A stretch of DNA of 64,000 nt from positions 868,001 through 932,000 of the forward strand of contig CAVWEN010000002.1 of the NCBI GenBank assembly GCA_963754045.1, read 5' to 3'. This stretch comes from JALZKA01 sp963754045 (GTDB lineage Bacteria > Actinomycetota > Thermoleophilia > Solirubrobacterales > 70-9). Each line of letters starts with the position of its first letter. Position 1 is the first letter of the stretch. The notes beneath the pieces are model-generated. The model searched no databases. It saw only the letters and a list, made by a program, of their open reading frames with translations, and was not told where the DNA came from. Below, one piece after another: positions 32,716 to 40,239 of the stretch. The position numbers and the translations under genes were made by a program.

Positions 32716-33707
32716 TGCCGGCGATTGGAACATCCAGCGTGCGCGTGGAGGTGCACCTGCCGCCCGGCGGCCCCCTCTCGGGCATGGCCGCCGACGTGCG
32801 CATCGGGCTGACGAAGCCATTCAAGGAACTCTCGCCGCGCTACTTCTACGACGAGCGTGGCTCGGGGCTGTTCGAGCGGATCACCGAGCTGTCCGAGTAT
32901 TACCCGACGCGAGTCGAGCGTTCGATCCTGAAGGCCGAATCGGCCGCGATCGTCGCTGCAGCGGGCTCGCCGGCGACCCTGATCGAACTCGGCTCGGGCT
33001 CGGCGGCGAAGACGCGAGTGCTGCTCAACGCGATGCGCGAGGCCGGTTGCCTGCGCGCCTACGCCCCGGTGGACATCTCCGAGGAGATCACCCGTGACAC
33101 CGCGGCCCGCATTGCCGAGGAGTACGGGATCATCGTGCACGGCCTCGTCTGCGACTTCGAGCGCGATGTCGAGCGCATTCCGCTGGAGGGGCCGCGCGTG
33201 ATCGCCCTGCTGGGCGGCACAATCGGGAACTTCGAGCCTCAGCAGCGAGCAAGCTTCCTCGCCCGCATCGCAAACCTCCTCGGACCGAAGGACCACTTCC
33301 TGCTCGGTACCGACCTGATCAAGGACCGCTCCACGCTTGAGGCGGCCTACGACGACCCCCAGGGCGTGACCGCCGAGTTCAACAAGAACTGCCTGCGGGT
33401 CCTCAACGACCGTCTCGGTGCCAACTTCGATCCCGACGCCTTCGAGCATTCCGCCTTCTGGGACGACGAGAACCTCTTCGTGGATATCCGCCTGCGTTCG
33501 CTGCGGCGCCAGCTCGTTCATGTGGCCGACCTGGATCTGACCGTCCCGTTCGAGCGCGGCGAGGAGATGCGTACCGAGATTTCGACCAAGTTCGCTCGCG
33601 AGGGCCTTGAGGGGATCTACCGCGAGGCCGGGCTCGATTTGGCCGGGTGGTGGACGGACGCCGAGGGTCTCTACGGACTCTCGCTCGCGCGGTCAACCGC
33701 CAGCTGA
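32715..33707 (+). CDS. egtD: L-histidine N(alpha)-methyltransferase EgtD
   Basis: A 330-residue SAM-dependent enzyme that trimethylates histidine to hercynine, the substrate of EgtB. LTKPFKELSPRYFYDERGSG and LFERITELSEYYPTRVERSI are the family N-terminus. LIELGSGSAAKTRVLLNAM is the SAM site, VIALLGGTIGNFEPQQRASF and HFLLGTDLIKDRSTLEAAYD follow, and FDPDAFEHSAFWDDENLFVD is near the histidine pocket. ATG 32715 overlaps the egtB stop (TAATG). The last 37 bases overlap the convergent glycosyltransferase gene. egtA, egtC and egtE are not in the neighbourhood. Confidence 0.95.
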   Translation: MPAIGTSSVRVEVHLPPGGPLSGMAADVRIGLTKPFKELSPRYFYDERGSGLFERITELSEYYPTRVERSILKAESAAIVAAAGSPATLIELGSGSAAKTRVLLNAMREAGCLRAYAPVDISEEITRDTAARIAEEYGIIVHGLVCDFERDVERIPLEGPRVIALLGGTIGNFEPQQRASFLARIANLLGPKDHFLLGTDLIKDRSTLEAAYDDPQGVTAEFNKNCLRVLNDRLGANFDPDAFEHSAFWDDENLFVDIRLRSLRRQLVHVADLDLTVPFERGEEMRTEISTKFAREGLEGIYREAGLDLAGWWTDAEGLYGLSLARSTAS

Positions 33708-34759
33708 CCGACGAGCGCGGCGAAGTCGCGCGCCATCGCCTCGGGTGGATACGCGCGAGCCTGCGCCAGCGCAGATTCCCGAAAACGTCGATCACGCAGT
33801 TCGCCCGCACCCGCCAACGTCGCGGCCAGTGCGCCGGCATCCCCCGCAGCGTAGGTGACGCCGCACCCGAGGGGGACTTGACCGGCGATGCAACCGGTGT
33901 CGGGTGCGATCACGGGGCGAGCGAAGGCGTAGGCCAGGCCGGGGAGGCCCGAGTTGAGTGCACTGGTGTGGGCGAGGACAAGTGCGTCGGCAGCCTTGAG
34001 GTAGATCTGGATCTGGTCCGCAGGAATGCGCTCGAGCCTCGCGACGATCGCCGGGCTGGACTCACAACGGGCATCGAAGGCGTCGAGGTCTCCCAGGTGC
34101 ATCGGCTTCCCGGCGATCACGAGTCTCAGGCTCGGATCCGACGACGCGGCGGCCTCAAAGGCGTCCAGCAGCACCGTTGTTCCCTTGTACCGGCGGATCC
34201 CGCCGAACGCCGTGACGACCGTGTGATCCGGCTCCAATCCGAGTCGCGCTCGGGCTTCTTCGGCTGTCAGATGGTCCGGGTGGACGCCGATATAGGACGA
34301 GTGTGGGATCACCGCAGTGCGTTGGGGTGGGATCTCGTAGTACCGCGCGGCAATCTCCGCACCTCGAGCGCACATCAGGTGGATCGCCACCGCGCGGCTT
34401 GCGATCGCAGTGCAGACCCGGGCCTCGAGGTCGGGATAACGGCAGTCGTGGGGAATTACGTTGTGCTGAGTCCAAATCAAAGACCAACCCCGGGAGATCG
34501 CGTTCTCGAGTGCGTTTGTAAATTCGGCTACGGCGGCCTCCGCGTCCACCTTGCGACGGGCGGACGCTAGGACCGGGTCGGTCCAATGCAGGTGGATGAA
34601 CGACGCCCGCGCCGTTTGATCGGGAGGGCCAAGCTCGTCCAGCTGCTTGAGGCCGCGCACGGCGATCCCCGCATAGGCGCAGCGCCCGTAGAGCATCTCC
34701 TGGTAGGGATTGCGAGGCCAGCGCGGGTGGAACGCCAGCTCGATTGGCGCATCGCTCAC
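33671..34759 (-). CDS. Glycosyltransferase, GT4-like
   Basis: A 362-residue GT-B-fold glycosyltransferase. The N-terminal half contains FIHLHWTDPVLAS and LIWTQHNVIPHDC (conserved acceptor-side region). The C-terminal half contains VVTAFGGIRRYKGTTVLLDA, LRLVIAGKP and the sugar-nucleotide segment ALVLAHTSALNSGLPGLAYA, where family members usually have an E-x7-E motif; here the first Glu is replaced. GTG 34759 overlaps the LLM stop as GTGA. The frame extends to 35758 only as a shadow. Donor and acceptor are unknown. The 3' end overlaps egtD. Confidence 0.78.
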   Translation of the reverse strand: MSDAPIELAFHPRWPRNPYQEMLYGRCAYAGIAVRGLKQLDELGPPDQTARASFIHLHWTDPVLASARRKVDAEAAVAEFTNALENAISRGWSLIWTQHNVIPHDCRYPDLEARVCTAIASRAVAIHLMCARGAEIAARYYEIPPQRTAVIPHSSYIGVHPDHLTAEEARARLGLEPDHTVVTAFGGIRRYKGTTVLLDAFEAAASSDPSLRLVIAGKPMHLGDLDAFDARCESSPAIVARLERIPADQIQIYLKAADALVLAHTSALNSGLPGLAYAFARPVIAPDTGCIAGQVPLGCGVTYAAGDAGALAATLAGAGELRDRRFRESALAQARAYPPEAMARDFAALVGQLAVDRASESP

Positions 34760-35688
34760 GCGGGGGCGAGCGCCTCGATCAGCTCGCCCAGGTTGTCGGG
34801 TGTTGTGATCGGGGTCAGGATCGGCAGCGTGATGCCGCCGGCTACGAACTGCCCGAGGCGCTCGCGCATCTCCTCGGGCTCGCCGAGGATGAACATGTCC
34901 TCGATCAGCTCCCACGGCGCCGCGGCGGCGGCCGCCTGGCGATCGCCCGCGTCCCAGGCCTTGCACATCGGCGCGATTGTCTCCGTGTGACCGAGCCAGC
35001 GGTAGAAGGCGGCGTACACGGGCACGGTTATGTAGGACGAGAACATGAACCGTGCGATCGGCTCCACCTGCTCGCGTGGGCCGGGTAGACAGAAGAAGCG
35101 GCAGAGCAACTCGAAGTCCTCGGGCGCTCCTTCGATGCCCTCCACCACCTGGGGAAGTCCCGATAGCGGCAGGAAGTTGGTAAACGCGCCATCGGCCTTC
35201 TCTACGGCGAGGCGCAGCATCTTGCCGCGCAGCGCAGCGAGCACGATCGGCACCGGCTCGGCCGGCGCGGTCTCGAGCTTGAAGCCGTTCCCGGTTCGCT
35301 CGCCGGCCAGCGCCGTGCGCAGGAAATCCACCGTGTCGGAGACCTTGGCGAGTGGTCGCTCGAACGGGATGTCGTTCCATCCCTCGACGATCCGGTCGGA
35401 GGAGGCGCCGATCCCAAGCGCGAAGCGACCACCCGAGCCATCGGCCATTGCCGCGGCCTGCTGGGCGAGCAGCGCCGGTCCGCGTTGGAAGACGCCTACC
35501 ACACCCGTGCCCAGTCGGGCCGTCTTCGTCTGGCCTGCCGCGAGCGCCAGGGGGGTGAAGCCGTCGGGGCCGTTGGTCTCGCCCGACCACAGATCCGTGT
35601 AGCCGGCCGATTCGGCGCGTTTGGTGAGTCCAGCGTGATCCGCAAGCGGGGTCATTGGCAACGGCAGCGTGAGGCCCCAGCGATCCAC
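34756..35688 (-). CDS. LLM-class flavin/F420-dependent oxidoreductase
   Basis: A 310-residue LLM-class TIM-barrel enzyme, N-terminus WGLTLPLPMTPLADHAGLTK, then YTDLWSGETNGPDGFTPLA and the active-site strand RLGTGVVGVFQRGPALLAQQ. GGRFALGIGASSDRIVEGWN is typical of F420-dependent family members. PVPIVLAALRGKMLRLAVEK lies in the barrel. The C-terminal part ends in ITLPILTPITTPDNLGELIE. The substrate is unknown. GTG 35688 lies 6 bases after TAGGTT, a leaderless layout. It is coupled to the downstream glycosyltransferase by a GTGA overlap. Confidence 0.85.
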   Translation of the reverse strand: MDRWGLTLPLPMTPLADHAGLTKRAESAGYTDLWSGETNGPDGFTPLALAAGQTKTARLGTGVVGVFQRGPALLAQQAAAMADGSGGRFALGIGASSDRIVEGWNDIPFERPLAKVSDTVDFLRTALAGERTGNGFKLETAPAEPVPIVLAALRGKMLRLAVEKADGAFTNFLPLSGLPQVVEGIEGAPEDFELLCRFFCLPGPREQVEPIARFMFSSYITVPVYAAFYRWLGHTETIAPMCKAWDAGDRQAAAAAAPWELIEDMFILGEPEEMRERLGQFVAGGITLPILTPITTPDNLGELIEALAPA

Positions 35689-35694
35689 GGGCGA

Positions 35695-35700
35695 AACCTA
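35695..35700 (-). promoter_or_regulatory. -10 hexamer TAGGTT, leaderless promoter
   Basis: On the minus strand TAGGTT, six bases, then GTG 35688. It faces the divergent TAGGCT promoter at 35724-35729. Confidence 0.55.
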
Positions 35701-35723
35701 CCTCCCCAGGGCCTGGGTTCGTA

Positions 35724-35729
35724 TAGGCT
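35724..35729 (+). promoter_or_regulatory. -10 hexamer TAGGCT (overlapping TATAGG)
   Basis: TATAGGCT lies 9 bases before TTG 35739. The two divergent -10 elements are only 23 bases apart, so each must place its -35 in the other unit. Confidence 0.45.
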
Positions 35730-35738
35730 CGTCCGGCC

Positions 35739-36248
35739 TTGGATCTTTCCCGTCTCAATCGTCAGCGGACGATCGCCGCGTTCGCCGCATCTGGCCTGCT
35801 GATCCTCTCGCTGCTCTTTCTGCCCTGGTACTCCGTCGCCAGCAACCCGCAGCGCGCCGAGGGATCGCCCGACTTCAATGCGGACGCGTTCATTTGCGGC
35901 GTAGGCGAGCTGTCCTGCACCGGCTTCGAGACCTTCCCCATTCTGCGCTGGCTTCTGATCCTCGCCGCTCTCGCGCCGGCCATCCTTGCCTACATCCTGA
36001 TCCGCGGGCACAAGACGTCGTATCCCCCCGGGGAGATGACGATGCTCGCCGGTTTCACCGCCACGGTCCTGATCACCTACAACGGAATCATCGACAAGCC
36101 CGGCAAGACGGTTGCAGAGACCGGCATCAGCCTCGATTACGGCTACTGGATCGCACTCGTCGCTGCGATCACGATCGGAATGGTCGGGTTCCAGCGGTCG
36201 CTCGAATCGGGCGGCCGACAACAGCGCAAAGCTCCCGGCACCGTCTGA
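35739..36248 (+). CDS. Four-helix membrane protein of unknown function
   Basis: A 169-residue protein, TTG start, with hydrophobic helices near residues 10-31 (TIAAFAASGLLILSLLFLPW), 68-87 (LRWLLILAALAPAILAYILI), 98-112 and 136-152. A loop outside the membrane holds two Cys (ICGVGELSCTGFE). Such short four-helix proteins with a W-Y pair after helix 1 (LPWYSV) occur widely in actinobacteria; I do not know a function. The start is set by the -10 TAGGCT nine bases upstream and by the absence of any earlier codon in frame after a stop. Confidence 0.68.
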   Translation: MDLSRLNRQRTIAAFAASGLLILSLLFLPWYSVASNPQRAEGSPDFNADAFICGVGELSCTGFETFPILRWLLILAALAPAILAYILIRGHKTSYPPGEMTMLAGFTATVLITYNGIIDKPGKTVAETGISLDYGYWIALVAAITIGMVGFQRSLESGGRQQRKAPGTV

Positions 36249-36317
36249 TAATCAGCTCGCCCCCACCGAGCTGGCCCGCCGGCTCCTCCGCTTCGCGTCC
36301 GGGGCCGTCGGGCTAGA

Positions 36318-36323
36318 TAGCCT
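36318..36323 (+). promoter_or_regulatory. -10 hexamer TAGCCT before glpX
   Basis: TAGCCT ends 9 bases before ATG 36333. No Shine-Dalgarno sequence lies between, so the mRNA leader is absent or very short. Confidence 0.45.
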
Positions 36324-36332
36324 CCGCGCCGT

Positions 36333-37349
36333 ATGGGTGTGATTTCCCAGGATCCGCGGGACTCGACCAAGCCCGATCGCAACCTCGCGCTCGAGCTCGT
36401 GCGCGTGACCGAGGCGGCGGCGCTGGCGGCGGCGCGCTGGGTCGGCAAGGGCGACAAGGAAGCGGCCGACCAGGCCGCGGTCGATGCGATGCGCCTCCTG
36501 CTGGACACCGTGCCGATGGATGGCCTCGTCGTCATCGGCGAGGGCGAGAAGGACGAAGCGCCGATGCTCTACAACGGCGAGCGCATCGGCGACGGCAGTC
36601 CGCCAGAGGTGGACATTGCCGTGGACCCGCTCGAAGGCACGACGCTCTGCGCGCGAGGGATGCCCTCGGCCCTGGCCGTTATCGCCCTCTCGGAGCGGGG
36701 GACAATGTTCGACCCCGGCCCCTGCGTCTACATGGAGAAGCTTGCCGGCGGCAGCGACATCGCCGACCTGCTCTCACTCGACGAGCCGCTCGCCGACGTG
36801 ATCGCGAAGGTGGCCGAGCGCCGCGGCAAGGACCGCGGAAACGTGACCGTGATGATGCTCGACCGTTCCCGTCACGAGGACAGGGCGGCCGAGATCCGCG
36901 AGGCGGGCGCACGCATTCGCTACATCACGGACGGCGACGTCTCGGCGGCGCTCTTCGCCGTGCGCGACTCGACCACCGTTGACCTGTTGTGGGGGATCGG
37001 GGGTACACCCGAGGGTGTCATCTCCGCCGCCGCGATCAAGTGTCTCGGCGGCCAGATGCTGGGCCGCCTGTGGCCGAGGGACGACGACGAGCGTCAGGCT
37101 GCGCTCGACGCCGACTACGACCTCGACGAGGTGCTTGACGTCGATCGGCTCGTTTCCGGGGACGACGTGTTCTTCGCCGCTACAGGGGTAACCGATGGTG
37201 AGTTGCTCCAGGGCGTCCGCTACCCGTCGTCCGGTCAGGCTTCGACCGAGTCGCTCGTGACCCGCTCGCGATCGAGCACCGTACGCACCGTGCAGGCCCG
37301 ACACGACCAGGCGAAGCTGCGCGAGATCACGGGCGGCCGCTATGGCTGA
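36333..37349 (+). CDS. glpX: Class II fructose-1,6-bisphosphatase
   Basis: A 338-residue GlpX-type phosphatase, hydrolysing fructose 1,6-bisphosphate in gluconeogenesis. NLALELVRVTEAAALAAARW starts the family domain. The metal-site motifs VIGEGEKDEAPMLYNGE and VDIAVDPLEGTTLCARGMPS are intact, and DLLWGIGGTPEGVISAAAIK binds the phosphate. The length is normal. In actinobacteria class II GlpX is the main FBPase. Its TGA overlaps the downstream gene by 8 bases, so the two are co-transcribed. Confidence 0.95.
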   Translation: MGVISQDPRDSTKPDRNLALELVRVTEAAALAAARWVGKGDKEAADQAAVDAMRLLLDTVPMDGLVVIGEGEKDEAPMLYNGERIGDGSPPEVDIAVDPLEGTTLCARGMPSALAVIALSERGTMFDPGPCVYMEKLAGGSDIADLLSLDEPLADVIAKVAERRGKDRGNVTVMMLDRSRHEDRAAEIREAGARIRYITDGDVSAALFAVRDSTTVDLLWGIGGTPEGVISAAAIKCLGGQMLGRLWPRDDDERQAALDADYDLDEVLDVDRLVSGDDVFFAATGVTDGELLQGVRYPSSGQASTESLVTRSRSSTVRTVQARHDQAKLREITGGRYG

Positions 37350-38250
37350 GTCCAAGGCACCCATCGCGGTCGTCGGCGCGACCGGATACGTCGGCGGCAA
37401 GCTGACGCGCGCCCTGCTGGAGCGCGGCGAGCCGGTGCGCGCGCTCGCGCGCACGCCGGAGAAGGCATCCGATCTTGCCGATGCCGGGGCAGAGGTGATC
37501 GAGGCCGACGTGCTCGAGCCCGGGCCTTTGCCCGAGGCGTTGGCGGGGGTGAAGGTCGCCTACTACCTCGTCCACTCGATGGGGCGCGGCTCCGACGGCG
37601 ACTTCGCCGAACGCGACAAGATCGGCGCCCGCAACTTCGGCGCGGCTGCCCGCACCGCAGGCGTCGGGGAGATCGTCTACCTCGGCGGCCTCAGCGAAGG
37701 TGGATCTGAGCATCTCGCCAGCCGCCACGAGACGGCCGAGATCCTGCGCGAGACCGGCCTGCCCGTCACGTACGTGCGGGCCGCAGCCGTGGTGGGCGCC
37801 GGGAGCGAGTCGTTCTTGCTCGTCTATCACCTCGTCAAGAACCTGCCGGCCATGATCACCCCGCGCTGGGTAAACACGAAAACGCAGCCCGTCGCGATCG
37901 CCGATGTGGTCCGTTACCTCGCCGATGCTCCGACGATCGACGCCGCTCGCGGCCGCGACATCGAGATCGGCGGAGCCGACGTGACGACCTATGGCGGCAT
38001 GATGGACGCGATGGCGAAGGCGATGGGTCGTAGCCCGAGGCCGCGCGTGGGCGTCCCGATGCTGACTCCTTACCTTTCCTCATTGTGGGTCGGACTGATC
38101 ACGCCCGTGGACGCCGGTGTCGCCCGTCCCCTGATCGGCGGCCTCGGGGTCGAGACGATCGTCCAGGATCCCTCCGGCATGGCGCTCTTCGACTTCGAGC
38201 CGATGGGAATCGCCCCGGCGCTGAGCGCCGCGCTCGAAGAAGACGACTAG
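37342..38250 (+). CDS. NmrA-like NAD(P)-binding protein
   Basis: A 302-residue atypical SDR. IAVVGATGYVGGKLTRALLE (residues 7-26) is the G-x-x-G-x-x-G cofactor loop. GVKVAYYLVHSMGRGSDGDF and EIVYLGGLSEGGSEHLASRH replace the usual Tyr-Lys active site; the catalytic Tyr is not evident. VRAAAVVGAGSESFLLVYHL and WVNTKTQPVAIADVVRYLAD follow. The pattern matches the actinobacterial NAD(P)H-binding proteins often placed with DUF2867 partners, here without the DUF2867 domain. The physiological role is unknown. It overlaps glpX and ends 4 bases inside the next convergent gene. Confidence 0.82.
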   Translation: MAESKAPIAVVGATGYVGGKLTRALLERGEPVRALARTPEKASDLADAGAEVIEADVLEPGPLPEALAGVKVAYYLVHSMGRGSDGDFAERDKIGARNFGAAARTAGVGEIVYLGGLSEGGSEHLASRHETAEILRETGLPVTYVRAAAVVGAGSESFLLVYHLVKNLPAMITPRWVNTKTQPVAIADVVRYLADAPTIDAARGRDIEIGGADVTTYGGMMDAMAKAMGRSPRPRVGVPMLTPYLSSLWVGLITPVDAGVARPLIGGLGVETIVQDPSGMALFDFEPMGIAPALSAALEEDD

Positions 38251-38882
38251 CCCTCGGCCTGCTTCACGTCTTCGGTCACCAGCGCTCCCACCCGTGACGG
38301 AGGGAGCTCGAGGCGGGCGAGTGAGCGGAGGAAACCGTGGGTCACCCAGGCATGAATTCGCACCTGGGTCACGTTGTAAAAGCGGACGCCGATTCGGGCG
38401 AACCAGCCCCAGCCGCGAAGCAGGGGGTAGAAGTTCGCGACCTCGGTCCGCACTTTGACGGTCGCTTCGGTGGCGTCCTCCTCGCGCGCGCTCGCGCTCA
38501 CGCGGATCCTCAGCATTCCCTGGCCGCGGCCCAATGGTGCGACCAGCAGTCCGCGCTCGATCTGCCAGGTCACCTGCCCGAAACCGGGGCCGATGACGTA
38601 CTGGGGCTTGCGGAAGCGGAGCAAGGGCAGCCGCCGCGAAACGAAGACGACGGTGCGAGCGCTGGGCTCGTAGAGGACGCGGATCAGTCCGAGTGAGATC
38701 CTTCCGAGATACGCCCAATAGGCGCGCGCCAGCCGCTCGAGATATTCCGGTTTCCACATCTCGTCGAAGACGTTCACCGGCGCCTTGATCTCTGCTTCCT
38801 GGATCGAGCGGGTTGCGCCGCTCGTCGACAGGGGCCCTGTCTCTGGGTCGGGCAAGAGCGTTACCCGGGCCTGCGGTCTCAC
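38247..38882 (-). CDS. Conserved protein of unknown function, third gene of the YihY operon
   Basis: A 211-residue protein with no signal peptide and a weak hydrophobic stretch (AYLGRISLGLIRVLYEP, about 60-76). Recognisable parts are KAPVNVFDEMWKPEYLERLA, PQYVIGPGFGQVTWQIERGL and NFYPLLRGWGWFARIGVRFY, the last repeated in several actinobacterial proteins of the same size. I do not know its function. GTG 38882 overlaps the YihY stop as GTGA. The membrane-bound partner suggests a peripheral envelope role, which is inference. Confidence 0.65.
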   Translation of the reverse strand: MRPQARVTLLPDPETGPLSTSGATRSIQEAEIKAPVNVFDEMWKPEYLERLARAYWAYLGRISLGLIRVLYEPSARTVVFVSRRLPLLRFRKPQYVIGPGFGQVTWQIERGLLVAPLGRGQGMLRIRVSASAREEDATEATVKVRTEVANFYPLLRGWGWFARIGVRFYNVTQVRIHAWVTHGFLRSLARLELPPSRVGALVTEDVKQAEG

Positions 38883-39742
38883 GAAGGCTGGGTACCCGCG
38901 GTCTCGCTTTGAAACCCCGGAAGCTCAAGCCGCCCGGTGTCGTGCAACTCATGGCGAAGCGCATTGATTACGCCGCCCGCGAGCAGAGCCAGGGCGACGA
39001 GGTAGAACCAGACGAGGGCGATCAGGATGAAGCCGAGCGCACCACCGATGCGGTCGAGATCGGAGATCCCCGTCAGGTAGAGGGGGAAGACGGCGTTCCC
39101 GAGGGTGGTCGTCAGCGTGACGAAGAGCGCGCCTGGCCAGACCCCGTGCCAGGGCACATGGCCCTTGGGGACCACGTAGTAGATGAGGCTCAGCAGGCTG
39201 AAGGTGAGCGTCATCGCCGCCAGGAGCAGGGCGAGGCTGGTAATGCCTTGAATACGGTCGAGTCCGAACGGCAGGTCGTCGGCGCTCGATACGAGCAGGT
39301 TCTCGGCCACGGGGATGACCACGCTGGCGGCCATGAACATGACGACGACCAGGAGCATCACCAGGGCGAAGCGTTTCTGCTCGACCCAGCCACGGCACTC
39401 GACGTGGTAGATGCGGCAAAAGGCCGTGTCCATCGCGCCCCAAAAAGAGGCGCCGATCCAGATCGCTCCCAGCGCGGCCGCCACCCCGATCGTTGTCGAG
39501 CTGTCGCGAATCTTCTCGACCGCTCGTGTCAGCTGACCCTGCTCAACCGCCGGGAATAGCGCCTGGAGGTCGTTGATGACGCTCTCCTGGATCTCCCCGG
39601 TACCGATCAGCTTTCCGAAGATGAAGAGCACCAGCAGGGCGAATGGGAAGACCGCCAGCGAAAGGTTGTAGGCGACCATCCCCGCCATTCCCGTGATGTT
39701 TTCCGTGTAGGCGCGCTGCCAGAACGCCTTCAGCCACCTCAC
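38879..39742 (-). CDS. YihY/BrkB family membrane protein
   Basis: A 287-residue integral membrane protein. WQRAYTENITGMAGMVAYNL, LAVFPFALLVLFIFGKLIG, SFWGAMDTAFCRIYHVECRG and FPLYLTGISDLDRIGGALGF are the conserved YihY/BrkB segments, with about six helices. The founding name (tRNA-processing RNase BN) was withdrawn for this family, and its function is not settled. GTG 39742 overlaps the preceding stop as GTGA; the longer open frame from 40216 only shadows the proline-rich gene. Confidence 0.88.
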   Translation of the reverse strand: MRWLKAFWQRAYTENITGMAGMVAYNLSLAVFPFALLVLFIFGKLIGTGEIQESVINDLQALFPAVEQGQLTRAVEKIRDSSTTIGVAAALGAIWIGASFWGAMDTAFCRIYHVECRGWVEQKRFALVMLLVVVMFMAASVVIPVAENLLVSSADDLPFGLDRIQGITSLALLLAAMTLTFSLLSLIYYVVPKGHVPWHGVWPGALFVTLTTTLGNAVFPLYLTGISDLDRIGGALGFILIALVWFYLVALALLAGGVINALRHELHDTGRLELPGFQSETAGTQPS

Positions 39743-40098
39743 GGCCGTGGCGGCCTCTCGACCTGCTTGCGCGCCGCCTCGAGAGCGCGGCTCGCGAGCT
39801 TCACACCCACCGTCGCCGCCTGGGCGGCAACGGTGACCCCGGCCCAGGCGAGATCCTCGACGCCGCCGATGCGATCGCCGACGCTCGGTTGTGGCGGCGG
39901 TGCCTCCCGGTCTGCTTCCCGGGGCTGCGGAGGTGGAGGCGGAGGAGGCGGCGGCGGAGGCTTGGCAGCCGCCTTGTTCTCGGCCGCCTTTGGCTCGATC
40001 GAGGCAGGGGTCTCGTCCCCGCCTTTCCGCCTTGGACTGCGGGTGCCCGGCCTCGACGCCGGGAGGTTGCCGAAGACTCCGTCGGTTGGCTCTTCCAC
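39739..40098 (-). CDS. Proline-rich protein with 11-Pro run
   Basis: A 119-residue, low-complexity protein. The first 35 residues are charged, then AAKPP and an uninterrupted run of eleven Pro (about 48-58), then DRIGGVEDLAWAGVTVAAQA, a likely amphipathic helix shared with other actinobacterial YihY neighbours. Long Pro runs stall ribosomes and need EF-P. GTG 40098 lies 9 bases after TACCCT. It is the first gene of a three-gene operon chained by GTGA overlaps, and is divergent from the sigma factor gene. Function is unknown. Confidence 0.7.
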   Translation of the reverse strand: MEEPTDGVFGNLPASRPGTRSPRRKGGDETPASIEPKAAENKAAAKPPPPPPPPPPPQPREADREAPPPQPSVGDRIGGVEDLAWAGVTVAAQAATVGVKLASRALEAARKQVERPPRP

Positions 40099-40107
40099 GC
40101 AGGTCGG

Positions 40108-40113
40108 AGGGTA
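40108..40113 (-). promoter_or_regulatory. -10 hexamer TACCCT of the YihY operon
   Basis: On the minus strand TACCCT ends 9 bases before GTG 40098. A second TACCCT on the plus strand (40196-40201) may serve the sigma factor gene with a leader of about 32 bases. Confidence 0.45.
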
Positions 40114-40239
40114 CCCTGGCCCGCGGGCGGCGACCCGTTTTTTGCAGGGAGCGCGTTCGGCAGGTTTCCTCCGCTGAGTTACGAAATGAAACGGCTACCC
40201 TCGGCGTCGAGGGCAACGAGAGAGGCGAACAGGTAGCGG

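Noticed and set aside
34760..35758. 333-codon N-terminal extension of the glycosyltransferase
   Set aside because: It is a shadow of the LLM oxidoreductase gene on the same strand in another frame. The GTGA overlap gives the real start at 34759.
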